This document shows positions 34,829 through 43,609 of a stretch of 64,000 nt of DNA, piece after piece. Where the stretch lies: NCBI GenBank assembly GCA_902767775.1, contig CACXIP010000018.1, positions 41,586 to 105,585 on the forward strand. The letters run 5' to 3'. Both the position numbers and the translations under genes were made by a program. The stretch comes from an uncultured Prevotellaceae bacterium. GTDB lineage: Bacteria; Bacteroidota; Bacteroidia; Bacteroidales; Bacteroidaceae. Within the stretch, counting starts at the first letter, position 1. Every line of letters starts with the position of its first letter. The notes below the pieces were generated by a model. It was not told where the DNA came from and ran no database searches. It worked only from the letters and a program-made list of their open reading frames with translations.

Positions 34829-35395
34829 ATGATACTAAAAGAATTGAAAACGATTGTAGCAAACATCAACGCCACCAACATACGCGTGGGCGGGTTCTGT
34901 GACGAATACAGCAAACTCCATGATGAGTTGCAAATCAAGGTAGATGAGCAGCATCAGGAGGTGCAGATAGTGAATACATATTTCTATGATACCAATCTGC
35001 CCATCTTCGGGGTATCAGAGACCAAGGCACGCATCCTCACCTTGCCAAAGGCATACGACAGTTACGAGGTAGTGCTCTGTGGCATGGAGAATAACACTAC
35101 CCTTGATGTTTTTGTGAAACGCATCAAGAAAACGGTTCGTCTGGACGACCCTTCCAACAGTCAGAATGCCGGACTTTGTCTCCTGGGGCCAGTGCGCCAT
35201 CTTCCATTCTGTGTTACTATTATCTTCGCCGACACCAGGCGTCTTGACATGGGAGATTCCAATATACGTCCCAATGAACTCTTGGAACCATATGTTTATA
35301 AAGAATTCTGGACCGAAGAAGAGCGTGAGAACTTCATCAAGTCGTATGCTGATGACATCGATGAGTCGGTGGGCGACAGGGTGATAAGGCATTGA
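34829..35395 (+). CDS. Unknown protein, 188 aa, last gene of the island cluster
   Basis: A soluble alpha/beta protein with no recognised motif (MILKELKTIVANINATNIRV start; acidic C-terminus with DDIDESVGDRVIRH). It has its own island promoter, 29 bases upstream, and is followed by the REP-like repeat block that ends the accessory region. Shared regulation is the only clue to its role. Confidence 0.76.
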   Translation: MILKELKTIVANINATNIRVGGFCDEYSKLHDELQIKVDEQHQEVQIVNTYFYDTNLPIFGVSETKARILTLPKAYDSYEVVLCGMENNTTLDVFVKRIKKTVRLDDPSNSQNAGLCLLGPVRHLPFCVTIIFADTRRLDMGDSNIRPNELLEPYVYKEFWTEEERENFIKSYADDIDESVGDRVIRH

Positions 35396-35690
35396 GTATC
35401 ACGATTTGCAATCCGATTTAATGGCATTACAAATGCTGATATTTATGGCATCGGGATTACAAATCCCGATGAACGAGGGAAAATAAAAAAACGCTCCGCT
35501 TCAGAAAAAGAATAAAAAGAATGAAAAAACTTGCGTGAGGGGAAGCGAGAAAAAGTGCCAAGGCACTCGCAAAAAGAAGGAAAAAATTCATGAACAATTT
35601 GTGGATAATTCATGGCCATTTGCGTGAATATAAAACATATAATTGCCATGTAATTTAGCATAAATTGCCATGCGGGACACGCCATTCTTG
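35396..35690. repeat. REP-like repeat block ending the accessory region
   Basis: Holds the hairpins GGCATTACAAATGC and CGGGATTACAAATCCCG (35,448 region), the AAGCGAGAAAAAGTGCCAAG segment with its AGTGCC palindrome, and the ACATATAATTGCCAT element. The same series occurs at 1,799-2,010 in the same orientation and in part, inverted, at 20,400-20,590. Confidence 0.8.
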
Positions 35691-36090
35691 GCTGGGAGAC
35701 GCCATATATGGACGTCTCTACTACGTTGCACTGGCATTATTGTAGGGCTATTGTCTAAACTCCTACACTCCCAATTTGCATATAACTATGAACTATGAAT
35801 TATGAACTATGAACTATTCTTGCCCCTCCTAAACTCCTAAAAAAACACCCAAACGACTAAACGACCAAACGCCCAAACAACCAACAACGCGACAGATTTG
35901 GAGGGGGTGGCGAAGGTTTGTCGCAAATGGGGCTGGGTGTCGCAACGAAGTGAGGCGAAAAGCAGAAAAATGTTTGGAATAGGGGCGAAACGGTGATTAT
36001 CTTTGCAATGTCGAAAGGAACAAAGCTGGTTTCTGAAGACAGAAAAGAGAACAACAAATAACAAAAATAAAAAACTAAAAAATTACAATT
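35691..36090. other. Intergenic region with simple repeats and a promoter
   Basis: No gene is seen. AACTATGAACTATGAATTAT-type direct repeats lie at 35,785-35,817. The promoter of the PepSY-like gene is at its end. Confidence 0.6.
35973..36005 (+). promoter_or_regulatory. Promoter of the PepSY-like gene
   Basis: TTTG at 35,973-35,976 and TATCTTTG at 35,998-36,005, separated by 21 bases: a textbook Bacteroidetes sigma-ABfr promoter. The leader is about 80 bases. Confidence 0.8.
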
Positions 36091-36531
36091 ATGAAAAAGT
36101 CAGTTTTATTCTTCGCAGCTCTTGTTTGCATGATGATGCACAGTGTTTCATCTTTTGCCGGTGATAGGATTATCCCTGCCGAGCAACTGCCCGCCGCCGC
36201 AAAGACCTTCATCCAGAAGACTTTCCCCGGCCAGACCGTCTCTTACGCCACGATTGATTTCGACGGCAGAAATACCTATGAGGTTTGTCTGAGCAACGGC
36301 GTCGAGGTGGACTTCAACAAAAACGGTGTATGGGACAAGGTGGACTGCAACTACAGCGCCGTTCCCGCCAGTCTCGTTCCTACAAACATCGCCAACTATG
36401 TGAAGACGCACTTCGCTGGTGCCAAGGTAGTGAAGATAGACAAGGAGCGCCACGGATATGATGTGGAACTGTCCAACGATCTCGAATTGAAGTTCAACAA
36501 GCAGGGACAGTTGATGAACATCGACGACTGA
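36091..36531 (+). CDS. Secreted PepSY-like protein
   Basis: A 146-residue periplasmic protein with signal peptide (MKKSVLFFAALVCMMMHSVS, cleavage near SFA-G) and two PepSY-like (DUF2874, PF11396) repeats. Each repeat has the pattern helix-A-F-P-G/A-x-x-V-x-x-I-D/K, then strands: IQKTFPGQTVSYATIDFDG and VKTHFAGAKVVKIDKERHG, followed by VCLSNGVEVDFNKNG and VELSNDLELKFNKQG. Members are common in Bacteroides, often highly expressed, and of unknown function, perhaps inhibitory or binding. It is a single gene with its own promoter and terminator. Confidence 0.9.
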   Translation: MKKSVLFFAALVCMMMHSVSSFAGDRIIPAEQLPAAAKTFIQKTFPGQTVSYATIDFDGRNTYEVCLSNGVEVDFNKNGVWDKVDCNYSAVPASLVPTNIANYVKTHFAGAKVVKIDKERHGYDVELSNDLELKFNKQGQLMNIDD

Positions 36532-36560
36532 CTATTTGTTTTACTTTTTACTTTCAAATG

Positions 36561-36590
36561 AGGGCAGGATTGTTTATCCTGTCCTTTTTT
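36561..36590 (+). terminator. Intrinsic terminator after the PepSY-like gene
   Basis: AGGGCAGGAT and ATCCTGTCCT pair with one G-T wobble around a TGTTT loop, followed by TTTTT. Confidence 0.85.
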
Positions 36591-36599
36591 GTGGGGTTT

Positions 36600-36633
36600 G
36601 TCGGCTGCACCTCAGCATACTGAAAGCAAGCTT
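36600..36633. repeat. REP-like repeat, copy 1
   Basis: GTCGGCTGCACCTCAGCATA followed by CTGAAAGCAAGCTT. It differs by one base from the copy at 37,828-37,861; the two are in the same orientation and bracket the queC operon. Confidence 0.85.
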
Positions 36634-36650
36634 AGCAGCCGCTGACCACA

Positions 36651-37103
36651 TTAAAAGTCGAAGGGAAGCTGAAGTTGGTTGGGGTCGGTCTTTTCTTTCT
36701 TTGAGCGGCGCTTAGGTTTGCTGGCAGGTTGTTTTTCTGTGGTTTCGCTCTCAGATTGTGCAATAATGGTCTCGTCGCCGGATGGTGGCTCAACGGAAAG
36801 TGAAACCTGTTGTTTAGCTTGCTGTTCTGCCAGTTGTTCCGCTTGAAGCTTTGCCTGCTGCTCCGCTTGAAGCTTTTCTGCTTGCAGGCGGTCGATTTCT
36901 GCCTGCATCTTTTTGACTTCTTTGACGAGCATGTCGTTGTCCGTGCGCAACTGCTCGTTCTCCGTCTGCAGTTGTTCGATGTCTTGTTGCTGCTGGGCAA
37001 CGGTCTCCGACTCAGAGGGTTGGGCGCAAACTGCTTCCACCATTTGCTCCAAAGCAGAGCAACTGGTTTCCAGTTCGCTGATATGTTGCAGAAGTTGCTT
37101 CAT
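36651..37103 (-). CDS. Coiled-coil protein next to queC, 150 aa
   Basis: A long continuous coiled coil from about residue 1 to 95 (heptads rich in Leu, Gln, Glu: QLQTENEQLRTDNDMLVKEV), then Gln/Ala repeats (EQQAKLQAEQLAEQQAKQQ) and a basic tail (KPKRRSKKEKTDPNQLQLPF). No signal peptide or membrane helix. It starts two bases after the queC stop codon, so it is co-transcribed, yet nothing ties it to queuosine synthesis. The tail could bind nucleic acid; that is inference. Confidence 0.8.
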   Translation of the reverse strand: MKQLLQHISELETSCSALEQMVEAVCAQPSESETVAQQQQDIEQLQTENEQLRTDNDMLVKEVKKMQAEIDRLQAEKLQAEQQAKLQAEQLAEQQAKQQVSLSVEPPSGDETIIAQSESETTEKQPASKPKRRSKKEKTDPNQLQLPFDF

Positions 37104-37105
37104 AG

Positions 37106-37759
37106 TTATTCGTCATAGATGGTAGGGTCGTCAATGCCCGCCTCGTGCAGAGCCTCACGCCGTTCGATGCAAGTGCCGCAGCGTCCGCAGTGATGCTCGC
37201 CGCCCTTGTAGCACGAGTAGGTCTCGCCGTAGTCGATGCCGAGGCGTTTTCCGATTTGAGCAATCTCGGTCTTGGTGATGCCTGTATAGGGGGCGCAAAC
37301 CTGCACGCCGATATAGGTGCCGGCCCGCATTGCCTCCGACATTGGGCGGATGAAGTCAGCCCGGCAGTCGGGGTAGATGGCATGGTCGCCGAAATGGTTG
37401 GCGATGAGCACCTGTGTGAGGTTTCTGCTCTCAGCGATGCCGCATGCTATGGCAAGCATGATGCCGTTGCGGAAAGGTACGACGGTAGAGCGCATGTTGT
37501 CGTCGGCATAGTCGCCCTCAGGGATGGCGTCGGCACCTTCCAGAAGTGATGACTTGAAATATTGGCTGATGAAAGACAGGGGGATGACGAGATGCTCGAT
37601 GCCCAGACGCTGGCAGTGGAGGGCTGCGCAAGCCGCCTCACGCGCATTGTGGTTGCTGCCATAGTCGAAGGTGATGGCAAGCGCTATCTGCTCCTGCTTG
37701 TCGTAAAGCAGAGTGACGGAATCCATGCCGCCGGACAAAACGATAACCGAGTCTTTCAT
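37106..37759 (-). CDS. queC: 7-cyano-7-deazaguanine synthase QueC
   Basis: QueC turns 7-carboxy-7-deazaguanine into preQ0 with ATP and ammonia, a step in making queuosine of tRNA. The 217-residue product has the PP-loop SGGMDS at 9-14, the FDYGSNHNARE segment, and the four zinc-binding cysteines in SCYKGGEHHCGRCGTC near the C-terminus (about 182-197). Length and motifs are normal for the family. The other queuosine genes are not in the window. Confidence 0.97.
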   Translation of the reverse strand: MKDSVIVLSGGMDSVTLLYDKQEQIALAITFDYGSNHNAREAACAALHCQRLGIEHLVIPLSFISQYFKSSLLEGADAIPEGDYADDNMRSTVVPFRNGIMLAIACGIAESRNLTQVLIANHFGDHAIYPDCRADFIRPMSEAMRAGTYIGVQVCAPYTGITKTEIAQIGKRLGIDYGETYSCYKGGEHHCGRCGTCIERREALHEAGIDDPTIYDE

Positions 37760-37827
37760 TTTTATAGTTTTTGAGATTTGAGATTTAAGATTTGAGATTT
37801 TTTGTGAGATTTAAGCTACGCTTGATT

Positions 37828-37861
37828 GTCGGCTGCACCTCGGCATACTGAAAGCAAGCTT
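37828..37861. repeat. REP-like repeat, copy 2
   Basis: GTCGGCTGCACCTCGGCATA followed by CTGAAAGCAAGCTT, a direct copy of the element at 36,600-36,633. Around it lie AT-rich simple repeats (GAGATTTGAGATTTAAGATT at about 37,773 and AATTTTTAATCTTTAATTTT at about 37,895). Confidence 0.85.
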
Positions 37862-37918
37862 TCGTCTGCTTCAATCTTCAATTTCTAATCTTAATTTTTA
37901 ATCTTTAATTTTTAATCT

Positions 37919-39313
37919 TTAATTTTTTCTTATGTTTGCCTCATGAAGGCCGAAGCCGTAGCGGCGGTCGACAATCATCAGGAGGAGTGCGAAGATGACG
38001 GCTGCGAGACCGAAGGCAGAGAACACCAGCATCGGCGCCGTGAAATCGACATGGCCGTCGGCAGAGGTGTGCTCACCGATGACGTTGCCCACCAGCATCG
38101 GGACCAGCATCAGGCCGATGTTCTGCACGAAGTAGATGATGCTGTATGCCGTGCCCAACTGCTTGAGAGGTACTATCTTGGGTACACTGGGCCACATCGC
38201 ACTCGGAACAAGTGAGAAGGAGACACCGTAGAGCACCATCATCAGCGAGGCAAACCACGGGTGTTCCATGATGGGGAGCGCTAACAGCACATGGCAGAAC
38301 ATGACAATCACGCAACCGATGAGCATCAGGGTGCTGCCGCGTCCCAGACGGTCGTAGACTACTCCGAAGAGCGGGGTGAGGACGATGGTGCCGTAGGGTA
38401 GGATAGATGTAATCCATCCCGCCGTCACCTCCTCGATACCATATTTGTTGACCAGCAGGTCGGTGGCGAACTTGAGGAAGGGGCGCAGGCTGGAGTAGAA
38501 CATCACGCAGAGGACGGCAATGAGCCAGAAGCCGGGATTGCGCAGGATGTACACAAGGTCGCGCAGTGTGAAACTGTCATCATCTTTGTTGGTCTGCTGC
38601 ATGGCGGCCGCGGTGTCGGCTTGCTCCTTCTGTGCCGTCTTGTCGAGGCGGCGGTCCATAAAGATATAGACGATGAACAGCACAAGTCCCAACAGCAGCA
38701 AGGTTGCTCCTACCAGGATGGGAGCGGAGAGGCCATAGGCGTTGGCGATGACCGGACTGAGGCTGATGGCCGATGCCGTGCCCATGCGCGCCATTGCCAC
38801 CTGTATGCCCATGGCCGATGCCAGTTCATGGCCCGTGAACCATTTGGTCACGATTTTCGACACGGTGATGCCGGTGATATCGCATCCCACGCCAAACATC
38901 CCGAAGCCAAGGGCGGCAACGAGCACCTGTGTCTTCATGCTCTCAGGCACGAGGCCGAAGAGCGTCACAGGCACCTTCGTGCAACCTAACGGACTGATGA
39001 AATGCACGGCGTAGTAGTTGACCACTGCCCCGGCAAACATCATGCCTGTAGCCAGGAGACCGGTGAAGCGGATGCCGCATTTGTCGAGAATGAGGCCACC
39101 CCAGAACAGCATCAGCAGGAAGATGTTGAAGATGCTGTAGCTGCCTGCGTAGAAGCCATACTCCGCTGCCGTCCACCCCATACCTCCCTCTTCAGGGGAG
39201 GCCTTGAGTGTGGTCGACAGCGGAGAGACGATGTCCCAGAAGACATAGCCCATCATCATCACCGTGGCGGCGATGAGAAGCACTGTCCATCTGCGGGCTG
39301 GAGTGTTGTTCAT
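37919..39313 (-). CDS. MFS transporter, second of a tandem pair
   Basis: A 464-residue inner-membrane carrier of the major facilitator superfamily with about 12 hydrophobic helices (for example WTVLLIAATVMMMGYVFWDI at 9-28). The MFS loop 2-3 signature is present as GGLILDKCGIRFTG, and VKTKWFTGHELASAMG-like sequence follows helix 4. It is a clear paralogue of the upstream gene, and its start overlaps that gene's stop by one base. The N-terminal pattern RW-T-x-L-L, then SP-hydrophobic, recalls the MFSD1-like group, known in animals for dipeptide transport; that substrate is an inference supported only weakly by the nearby S9 peptidase. Confidence 0.9.
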   Translation of the reverse strand: MNNTPARRWTVLLIAATVMMMGYVFWDIVSPLSTTLKASPEEGGMGWTAAEYGFYAGSYSIFNIFLLMLFWGGLILDKCGIRFTGLLATGMMFAGAVVNYYAVHFISPLGCTKVPVTLFGLVPESMKTQVLVAALGFGMFGVGCDITGITVSKIVTKWFTGHELASAMGIQVAMARMGTASAISLSPVIANAYGLSAPILVGATLLLLGLVLFIVYIFMDRRLDKTAQKEQADTAAAMQQTNKDDDSFTLRDLVYILRNPGFWLIAVLCVMFYSSLRPFLKFATDLLVNKYGIEEVTAGWITSILPYGTIVLTPLFGVVYDRLGRGSTLMLIGCVIVMFCHVLLALPIMEHPWFASLMMVLYGVSFSLVPSAMWPSVPKIVPLKQLGTAYSIIYFVQNIGLMLVPMLVGNVIGEHTSADGHVDFTAPMLVFSAFGLAAVIFALLLMIVDRRYGFGLHEANIRKN

Positions 39314-40959
39314 TACTTGATATTCGGTTCCTCGAGTCCGAGGCCCTTCTTCTTGTCCACCACCTTAAGCAGGAGACCAAGCACGAGTGCTGCCACGCCC
39401 AGGCAGGCGAGCATCACCAGCGGTGCTGTGTAGTCATAGCTCACGGCAGCTTGCTCAGCAGTGATGCTACCGTCGGCCAGTCCGTTCACGATGTCGGGGT
39501 TGGTCTTGTCGAGCACCTTGCCGATGAGCAGGGGGAACAGCCACAGACCGATATTCTGTATCCAGAAAATCAGGGCATAAGCCGAACCGATGATTTTGGG
39601 CTCCACCAGTTTGGGTACGCTGGGCCACAGCGATGCGGGAACGAGAGAGAACGAGGCACCCAAGACGAGGATGGTGATGTATGCCACAGCCACACCGCCG
39701 ATGGCATTGCCCTTGAAGGCGGGCAGGACAAAGGCGAAGGTGAGGTGGCATGCGATGAGCAGGAGCGAACCGAGCACCAGCATGGAGGCTGCCTTACCCT
39801 TGTTGTCGACATAACTGCCGAGGATGGGGGTGATGAGCACTGCCAGCAAGGGGAACACGGCGAAAATCGACTCTGCCGACTGCCTCATGTAGCCCATGTA
39901 GCAATAGGTGATGAGGGCGATGATGGAGAGGCCCAGCAGACCATATTTCTTACCCGCTGCCTTCTGGAAGTTGCTGGCAAAACCAGCGGCTGCCACGACG
40001 AGCATGATGATATACTGGATGATGGTGACCGATGAACTTGCCCAGAAGGAGTTGGCATCGGGCGGGGTCAGCGTGAGGTTGCACTGCAGCATGTTGACCG
40101 CATACTTCTGGAAGGGGAAGATGGCGGAGTAGTAGAGCACGCAGAGGAGGGCAACCAACCAGAAACCGCTGCTGGTGAGAATCTTGCCGATATCGCTCAC
40201 CTTGAAGGGGTCGTCTTTCTCCTCAGCCTCTCCAGTCTGTGCATCGAGTTTCCTGTCCATGAAGAAATAGACGATGAACATGATGAGGGCGATGCACATG
40301 AGCACCACACCGAAGGCCACTGAGCGGGTGACGCTCACATGACCGCCCAGACGGGCGAAGAAAGGTGAGAAAATCATGCAGGTGGCAACACCCAGACGGG
40401 CGAGTGCCATCTCAGAACCCATGGCGAGCGCCATCTCGCGTCCCTTGAACCATTTCACAATACCACGGCTCACGGTGATGCCTGCCATCTCGCAGCCACA
40501 GCCGAAAATCATGAAGCCGACGGCGGCAAACTTGGCGGAGGCGGGCATGCCCTCATAGAAGGGTGATACGCCCAGCTCATCGAAGCCCGGGATATAGTTG
40601 AGGTTGTCGGTGAACCATGTCTCCAGTCCGCTTCCTGCGAAGCTCTCGCTCACGGCATACCATTTGATAATGGCGCCCGTCAGCATGACAGCGCCCGAAA
40701 GGACGGCTGTGAAACGCACGCCCATCTTGTCGAGGATGATGCCGGCGAAGATGAGGAAGAAGACAAACACGTTGAGGAACACCTCGGAGCCTTGCATTGT
40801 GCCAAAGGCGGTGGAGTCCCATCCGCGTGTCTCAAGCATCAAGTCCTTGATGGGTGAGAGGATGTCCATGAAGATATATGAACAAAACATGGCCAAGGCC
40901 AGAAGCAGGAGAGCGGTCCAGCGCATAGCAGCAGAATCGCGCAAAGTCTTTTGTATCAT
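39313..40959 (-). CDS. MFS transporter, first of a tandem pair
   Basis: A 548-residue MFS carrier, longer than its partner because of an extra periplasmic loop between helices 3 and 4 (ESFAGSGLETWFTDNLNYIP, then GFDELGVSPFYEGM). The signature AGIILDKMGVRFT is in loop 2-3 and KWFKGREMALAMGSEMALAR in the next loop. Both members keep the acid/arginine pairs expected of proton-coupled carriers. The pair arose by tandem duplication. The gene is 55 bases downstream of the four-helix-bundle gene on the same strand. Confidence 0.9.
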   Translation of the reverse strand: MIQKTLRDSAAMRWTALLLLALAMFCSYIFMDILSPIKDLMLETRGWDSTAFGTMQGSEVFLNVFVFFLIFAGIILDKMGVRFTAVLSGAVMLTGAIIKWYAVSESFAGSGLETWFTDNLNYIPGFDELGVSPFYEGMPASAKFAAVGFMIFGCGCEMAGITVSRGIVKWFKGREMALAMGSEMALARLGVATCMIFSPFFARLGGHVSVTRSVAFGVVLMCIALIMFIVYFFMDRKLDAQTGEAEEKDDPFKVSDIGKILTSSGFWLVALLCVLYYSAIFPFQKYAVNMLQCNLTLTPPDANSFWASSSVTIIQYIIMLVVAAAGFASNFQKAAGKKYGLLGLSIIALITYCYMGYMRQSAESIFAVFPLLAVLITPILGSYVDNKGKAASMLVLGSLLLIACHLTFAFVLPAFKGNAIGGVAVAYITILVLGASFSLVPASLWPSVPKLVEPKIIGSAYALIFWIQNIGLWLFPLLIGKVLDKTNPDIVNGLADGSITAEQAAVSYDYTAPLVMLACLGVAALVLGLLLKVVDKKKGLGLEEPNIK

Positions 40960-41013
40960 ATTAAAGATTAAAAATTAAAAATTAAAGATTAAAATGATAA
41001 TATGAGTATATTA

Positions 41014-41373
41014 TTAATTGCTTTTGGAGGCTTTAAGGATATTAACCAAAGTCCCTATTATATTGTTGATATCGTCCATAATCGATTTGAATTCAATGTC
41101 GTTAATAAATTCAGATGCATGCAGCAATCTTAACCAATATTTTGTCTCGTTGGCTTCCTTTAGTGCAATATGCATCTTGGTGATGAAATCTTTCTTACTT
41201 TGTGCAAAAACGCTTTCGTTGACATTAGCCCCGATACTAGTTCCGCTTCTCAGTATTTGATTGGAAATGATATGGTTGACATTATTGTCAGTTAAGTATT
41301 GGGAAAGCTTGACAATTCGAATACCAAATTTGAAACTGATGTCAAGAATTTTGTTGTAGCGATCCTCTCCCAT
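41014..41373 (-). CDS. Four-helix bundle protein (23S rRNA intervening-sequence type)
   Basis: A 119-residue all-helical protein of the IVP/TIGR02436 family. The hallmarks are IVKLSQYLTDNNVNHIISNQ, then ILRSGTSIGANVNES, then KMHIALKEANETKYWLRLL. Members were first found inside 23S rRNA intervening sequences, but free-standing copies are common in Bacteroidales. Role unknown; they form pentamers in solved structures. More AT-rich than the genes on both sides, it lies between stretches of AATTTTTAATTTTT-type sequence, suggesting insertion into this operon-like run. Confidence 0.92.
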   Translation of the reverse strand: MGEDRYNKILDISFKFGIRIVKLSQYLTDNNVNHIISNQILRSGTSIGANVNESVFAQSKKDFITKMHIALKEANETKYWLRLLHASEFINDIEFKSIMDDINNIIGTLVNILKASKSN

Positions 41374-41431
41374 TTACTAATTTCCTAATCTTAATTTTTA
41401 ATTTTTCATTTTTAATTTTTAATTTTTCATT

Positions 41432-43603
41432 TTACTTCAGCCATCTGTCGAGCCAATTGAAGAAGGTGCGCTGCCAGAGGATGCCGTTTTGGGGTTTGAG
41501 CACCCAGTGGTTTTCATCGGGGAAGATGAGGAGCTGTGCCTCGATGCCACGCATGCGGGCGGCATTGAAGGCACTCATGCCCTGTGTGGCATTGATGCGG
41601 TAGTCCTTCTCGCCATGGATGCAGAGGATGGGGGTATCCCATTTGTCAACGAAGCGGTGGGGAGAGTTCTCATAGGTCTTGCGGGCATTGGCCGTCTGGT
41701 CCTTGTTCCAGTATGCGTCGTCGTATTCCCAGTTGGAGAACCAATTCTCCTCGGTCTCGGTGTACATCGCCTCAAGGTTGAAAGCGCCGTCATGTGCGAT
41801 GAAGCACTTGAAGCGCTTGTCGTGATGACTTGCCAGGTAATAGACGCTGAAGCCGCCGAACGAGGCGCCCACGGCACCCATGCGGTTGCGGTCGACATAC
41901 GGCAGGTTGGCTGCTGCATCGTCGATGGCGGTGAGGTAGTCGGCCATGCACTGTCCGGTCCAGTCGCCGCTGATTTCCTCGCACCACTCACTGCCGAAAC
42001 CGGGCAGTCCGTGGCGGTTGGGGGCGATGATGACATAGTCGTTGGATGCCATAATCATGAAGTTCCAGCGGTAGCTCCAGAACTGTGAGACGGGACTCTG
42101 CGGACCACCCTCGCAGAAGAGCAGGGTGGGGTATTTCTTGTTCGGGTCGAAGTTGGGCGGCAGGATGACCCAGTAGAGCATCTGTTTGCCGTCGGTGCTG
42201 GTGACCCAGCGCTGTTCGACACTTCCCTTGTCGAGTTGGTCGAAGATATGCTTGTTCTCAAAAGTGAGTTGCCTGAACTCTGTCTTCTCCGGTGCTTTCC
42301 TGTTGGGTGTCACGATGAAGAGTTCAGGAGCCTCCATGTAGCTGTGGCGCTCGGCAATGAGCTGTTTGCCTTTGCCCAGAGGCTGCACCGACCCTATGTC
42401 TGCGATGCAACTGGTGAGTTGCTTGTGCTCGCCCTTCCAGTTGATGGAATAGATGTTGAAGGTGCCGTGCCACACACCGGTAAAGTAGAAGACTGCGTCC
42501 TTGTCCTTGGGGTCTGCCCAGCAGAATCCGTCGACATCAGAGTCGAAGCCTTCGGTGACGTATCTCTTGTTGCCGGTGGCGAGGTGGTAGACGCAGAGGC
42601 GGTTGCGGTCGGCCTCATAGCCGTCGCGTGCCATGCTCTGCCATGCCACATACTCACCGTCGGGCGAGAACTGTGGGTTCTGGTCATAACCGGGGTTGTT
42701 CTGCAGGTTGCTCTCGGCGTTGACTCTCTGATTCCGCAGTGTCTTGGTAGCATCCACTTTGGGAGCCTTGTATCCCTCAGGCTTGCAGAGGTTGCGGGTG
42801 GTCTTCTTCTCCACGTCGTAGAGGAAGATGTCGGAGTCGGTCGAGATGGAGTATTCCAGTCCTGTCTTTTTCCTGCAGGTGTATGCGATGCTCTTGGAGT
42901 CTGGGCTCCAAGCGAGTTGCTCGATGCCGCCAAACGGTTCCATCGGGCACTCGTAGGGCTCGCCCTCGAGGATGTCTATACCTTTTCCTATGGTGCCGTT
43001 GCTCACCTGAGCCAAGAATGGATGTTGGATGCTCTCCACATAGTGGTCCCAGTGGCGGTACATCAGGTCGGTGACGAGGCGTCCTGTTGCCTTAGGCAGG
43101 TCTTTGGGATTCTCCTTGATGATGTCGTGGAAGGGGATGGACTGGATGAGGATGACACGCTCGCCGTTGGGCGAGAACTTGAATCCCTCGACAGCGCCGT
43201 CGGTATGGCTGAGTTGTCGGCGGTCGGTGCCGTCGGCAGCCATGGTCCACACCTCACCGCCGCGGATGAAAGCGATGCGCTTGCCCACCCATGCGGGGTC
43301 GGTCTCGTTCTCGGCATCAGCAGTCAGTTGCCGTTGTCCGGTGCCGTCGGTGTTGATGGTGCAGAGCACGTGGTGGCTCTTGTTCTCCGCCACGCTGTAG
43401 TAGCCCACTTGATAGACGACCTGTTTGCCGTCTGCCGACGGGGTGTATGTGCTGATGCGCCCCATCGCCCACAGTGCCTCTGGAGTGAGGCGTCTGCCGC
43501 TGATTTGGATGTCGCTCTTTCCGATGTTCACTTTATTCTGTGCTTGTGTCGGTGCCAGACAGGCGATAGCCAGGGCAGCCGTGAGGATGAAAGACTTGTT
43601 CAT
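41432..43603 (-). CDS. Secreted S9-family dipeptidyl peptidase (DPP5-like)
   Basis: A 723-residue periplasmic serine peptidase that releases dipeptides from the N-termini of peptides. Residues 1-21 form a signal peptide (ending TQAQ). The N-terminal half is a beta-propeller with TolB-like repeats (FSPNGERVILIQS, WSPDSKSIAYTC, FSPDGEYVAWQS). The C-terminal alpha/beta-hydrolase domain carries the triad: S581 in GASFGGFS, D667 in HGEKDYRI and H699 in DENHWVL. Length and layout fit DPP5-type enzymes of Bacteroidales. It begins six bases after yidC and so is probably co-transcribed. Confidence 0.93.
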   Translation of the reverse strand: MNKSFILTAALAIACLAPTQAQNKVNIGKSDIQISGRRLTPEALWAMGRISTYTPSADGKQVVYQVGYYSVAENKSHHVLCTINTDGTGQRQLTADAENETDPAWVGKRIAFIRGGEVWTMAADGTDRRQLSHTDGAVEGFKFSPNGERVILIQSIPFHDIIKENPKDLPKATGRLVTDLMYRHWDHYVESIQHPFLAQVSNGTIGKGIDILEGEPYECPMEPFGGIEQLAWSPDSKSIAYTCRKKTGLEYSISTDSDIFLYDVEKKTTRNLCKPEGYKAPKVDATKTLRNQRVNAESNLQNNPGYDQNPQFSPDGEYVAWQSMARDGYEADRNRLCVYHLATGNKRYVTEGFDSDVDGFCWADPKDKDAVFYFTGVWHGTFNIYSINWKGEHKQLTSCIADIGSVQPLGKGKQLIAERHSYMEAPELFIVTPNRKAPEKTEFRQLTFENKHIFDQLDKGSVEQRWVTSTDGKQMLYWVILPPNFDPNKKYPTLLFCEGGPQSPVSQFWSYRWNFMIMASNDYVIIAPNRHGLPGFGSEWCEEISGDWTGQCMADYLTAIDDAAANLPYVDRNRMGAVGASFGGFSVYYLASHHDKRFKCFIAHDGAFNLEAMYTETEENWFSNWEYDDAYWNKDQTANARKTYENSPHRFVDKWDTPILCIHGEKDYRINATQGMSAFNAARMRGIEAQLLIFPDENHWVLKPQNGILWQRTFFNWLDRWLK

Positions 43604-43609
43604 GGTGGG

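Noticed and set aside
1-36000. Integrated prophage or conjugative element
   Set aside because: No integrase, terminase, capsid, relaxase or transposase gene is seen, and no attachment-site duplication was found.
41014-41373. Evidence for a nearby rRNA operon
   Set aside because: The four-helix-bundle family is named after 23S intervening sequences, but no rRNA sequence flanks this copy.
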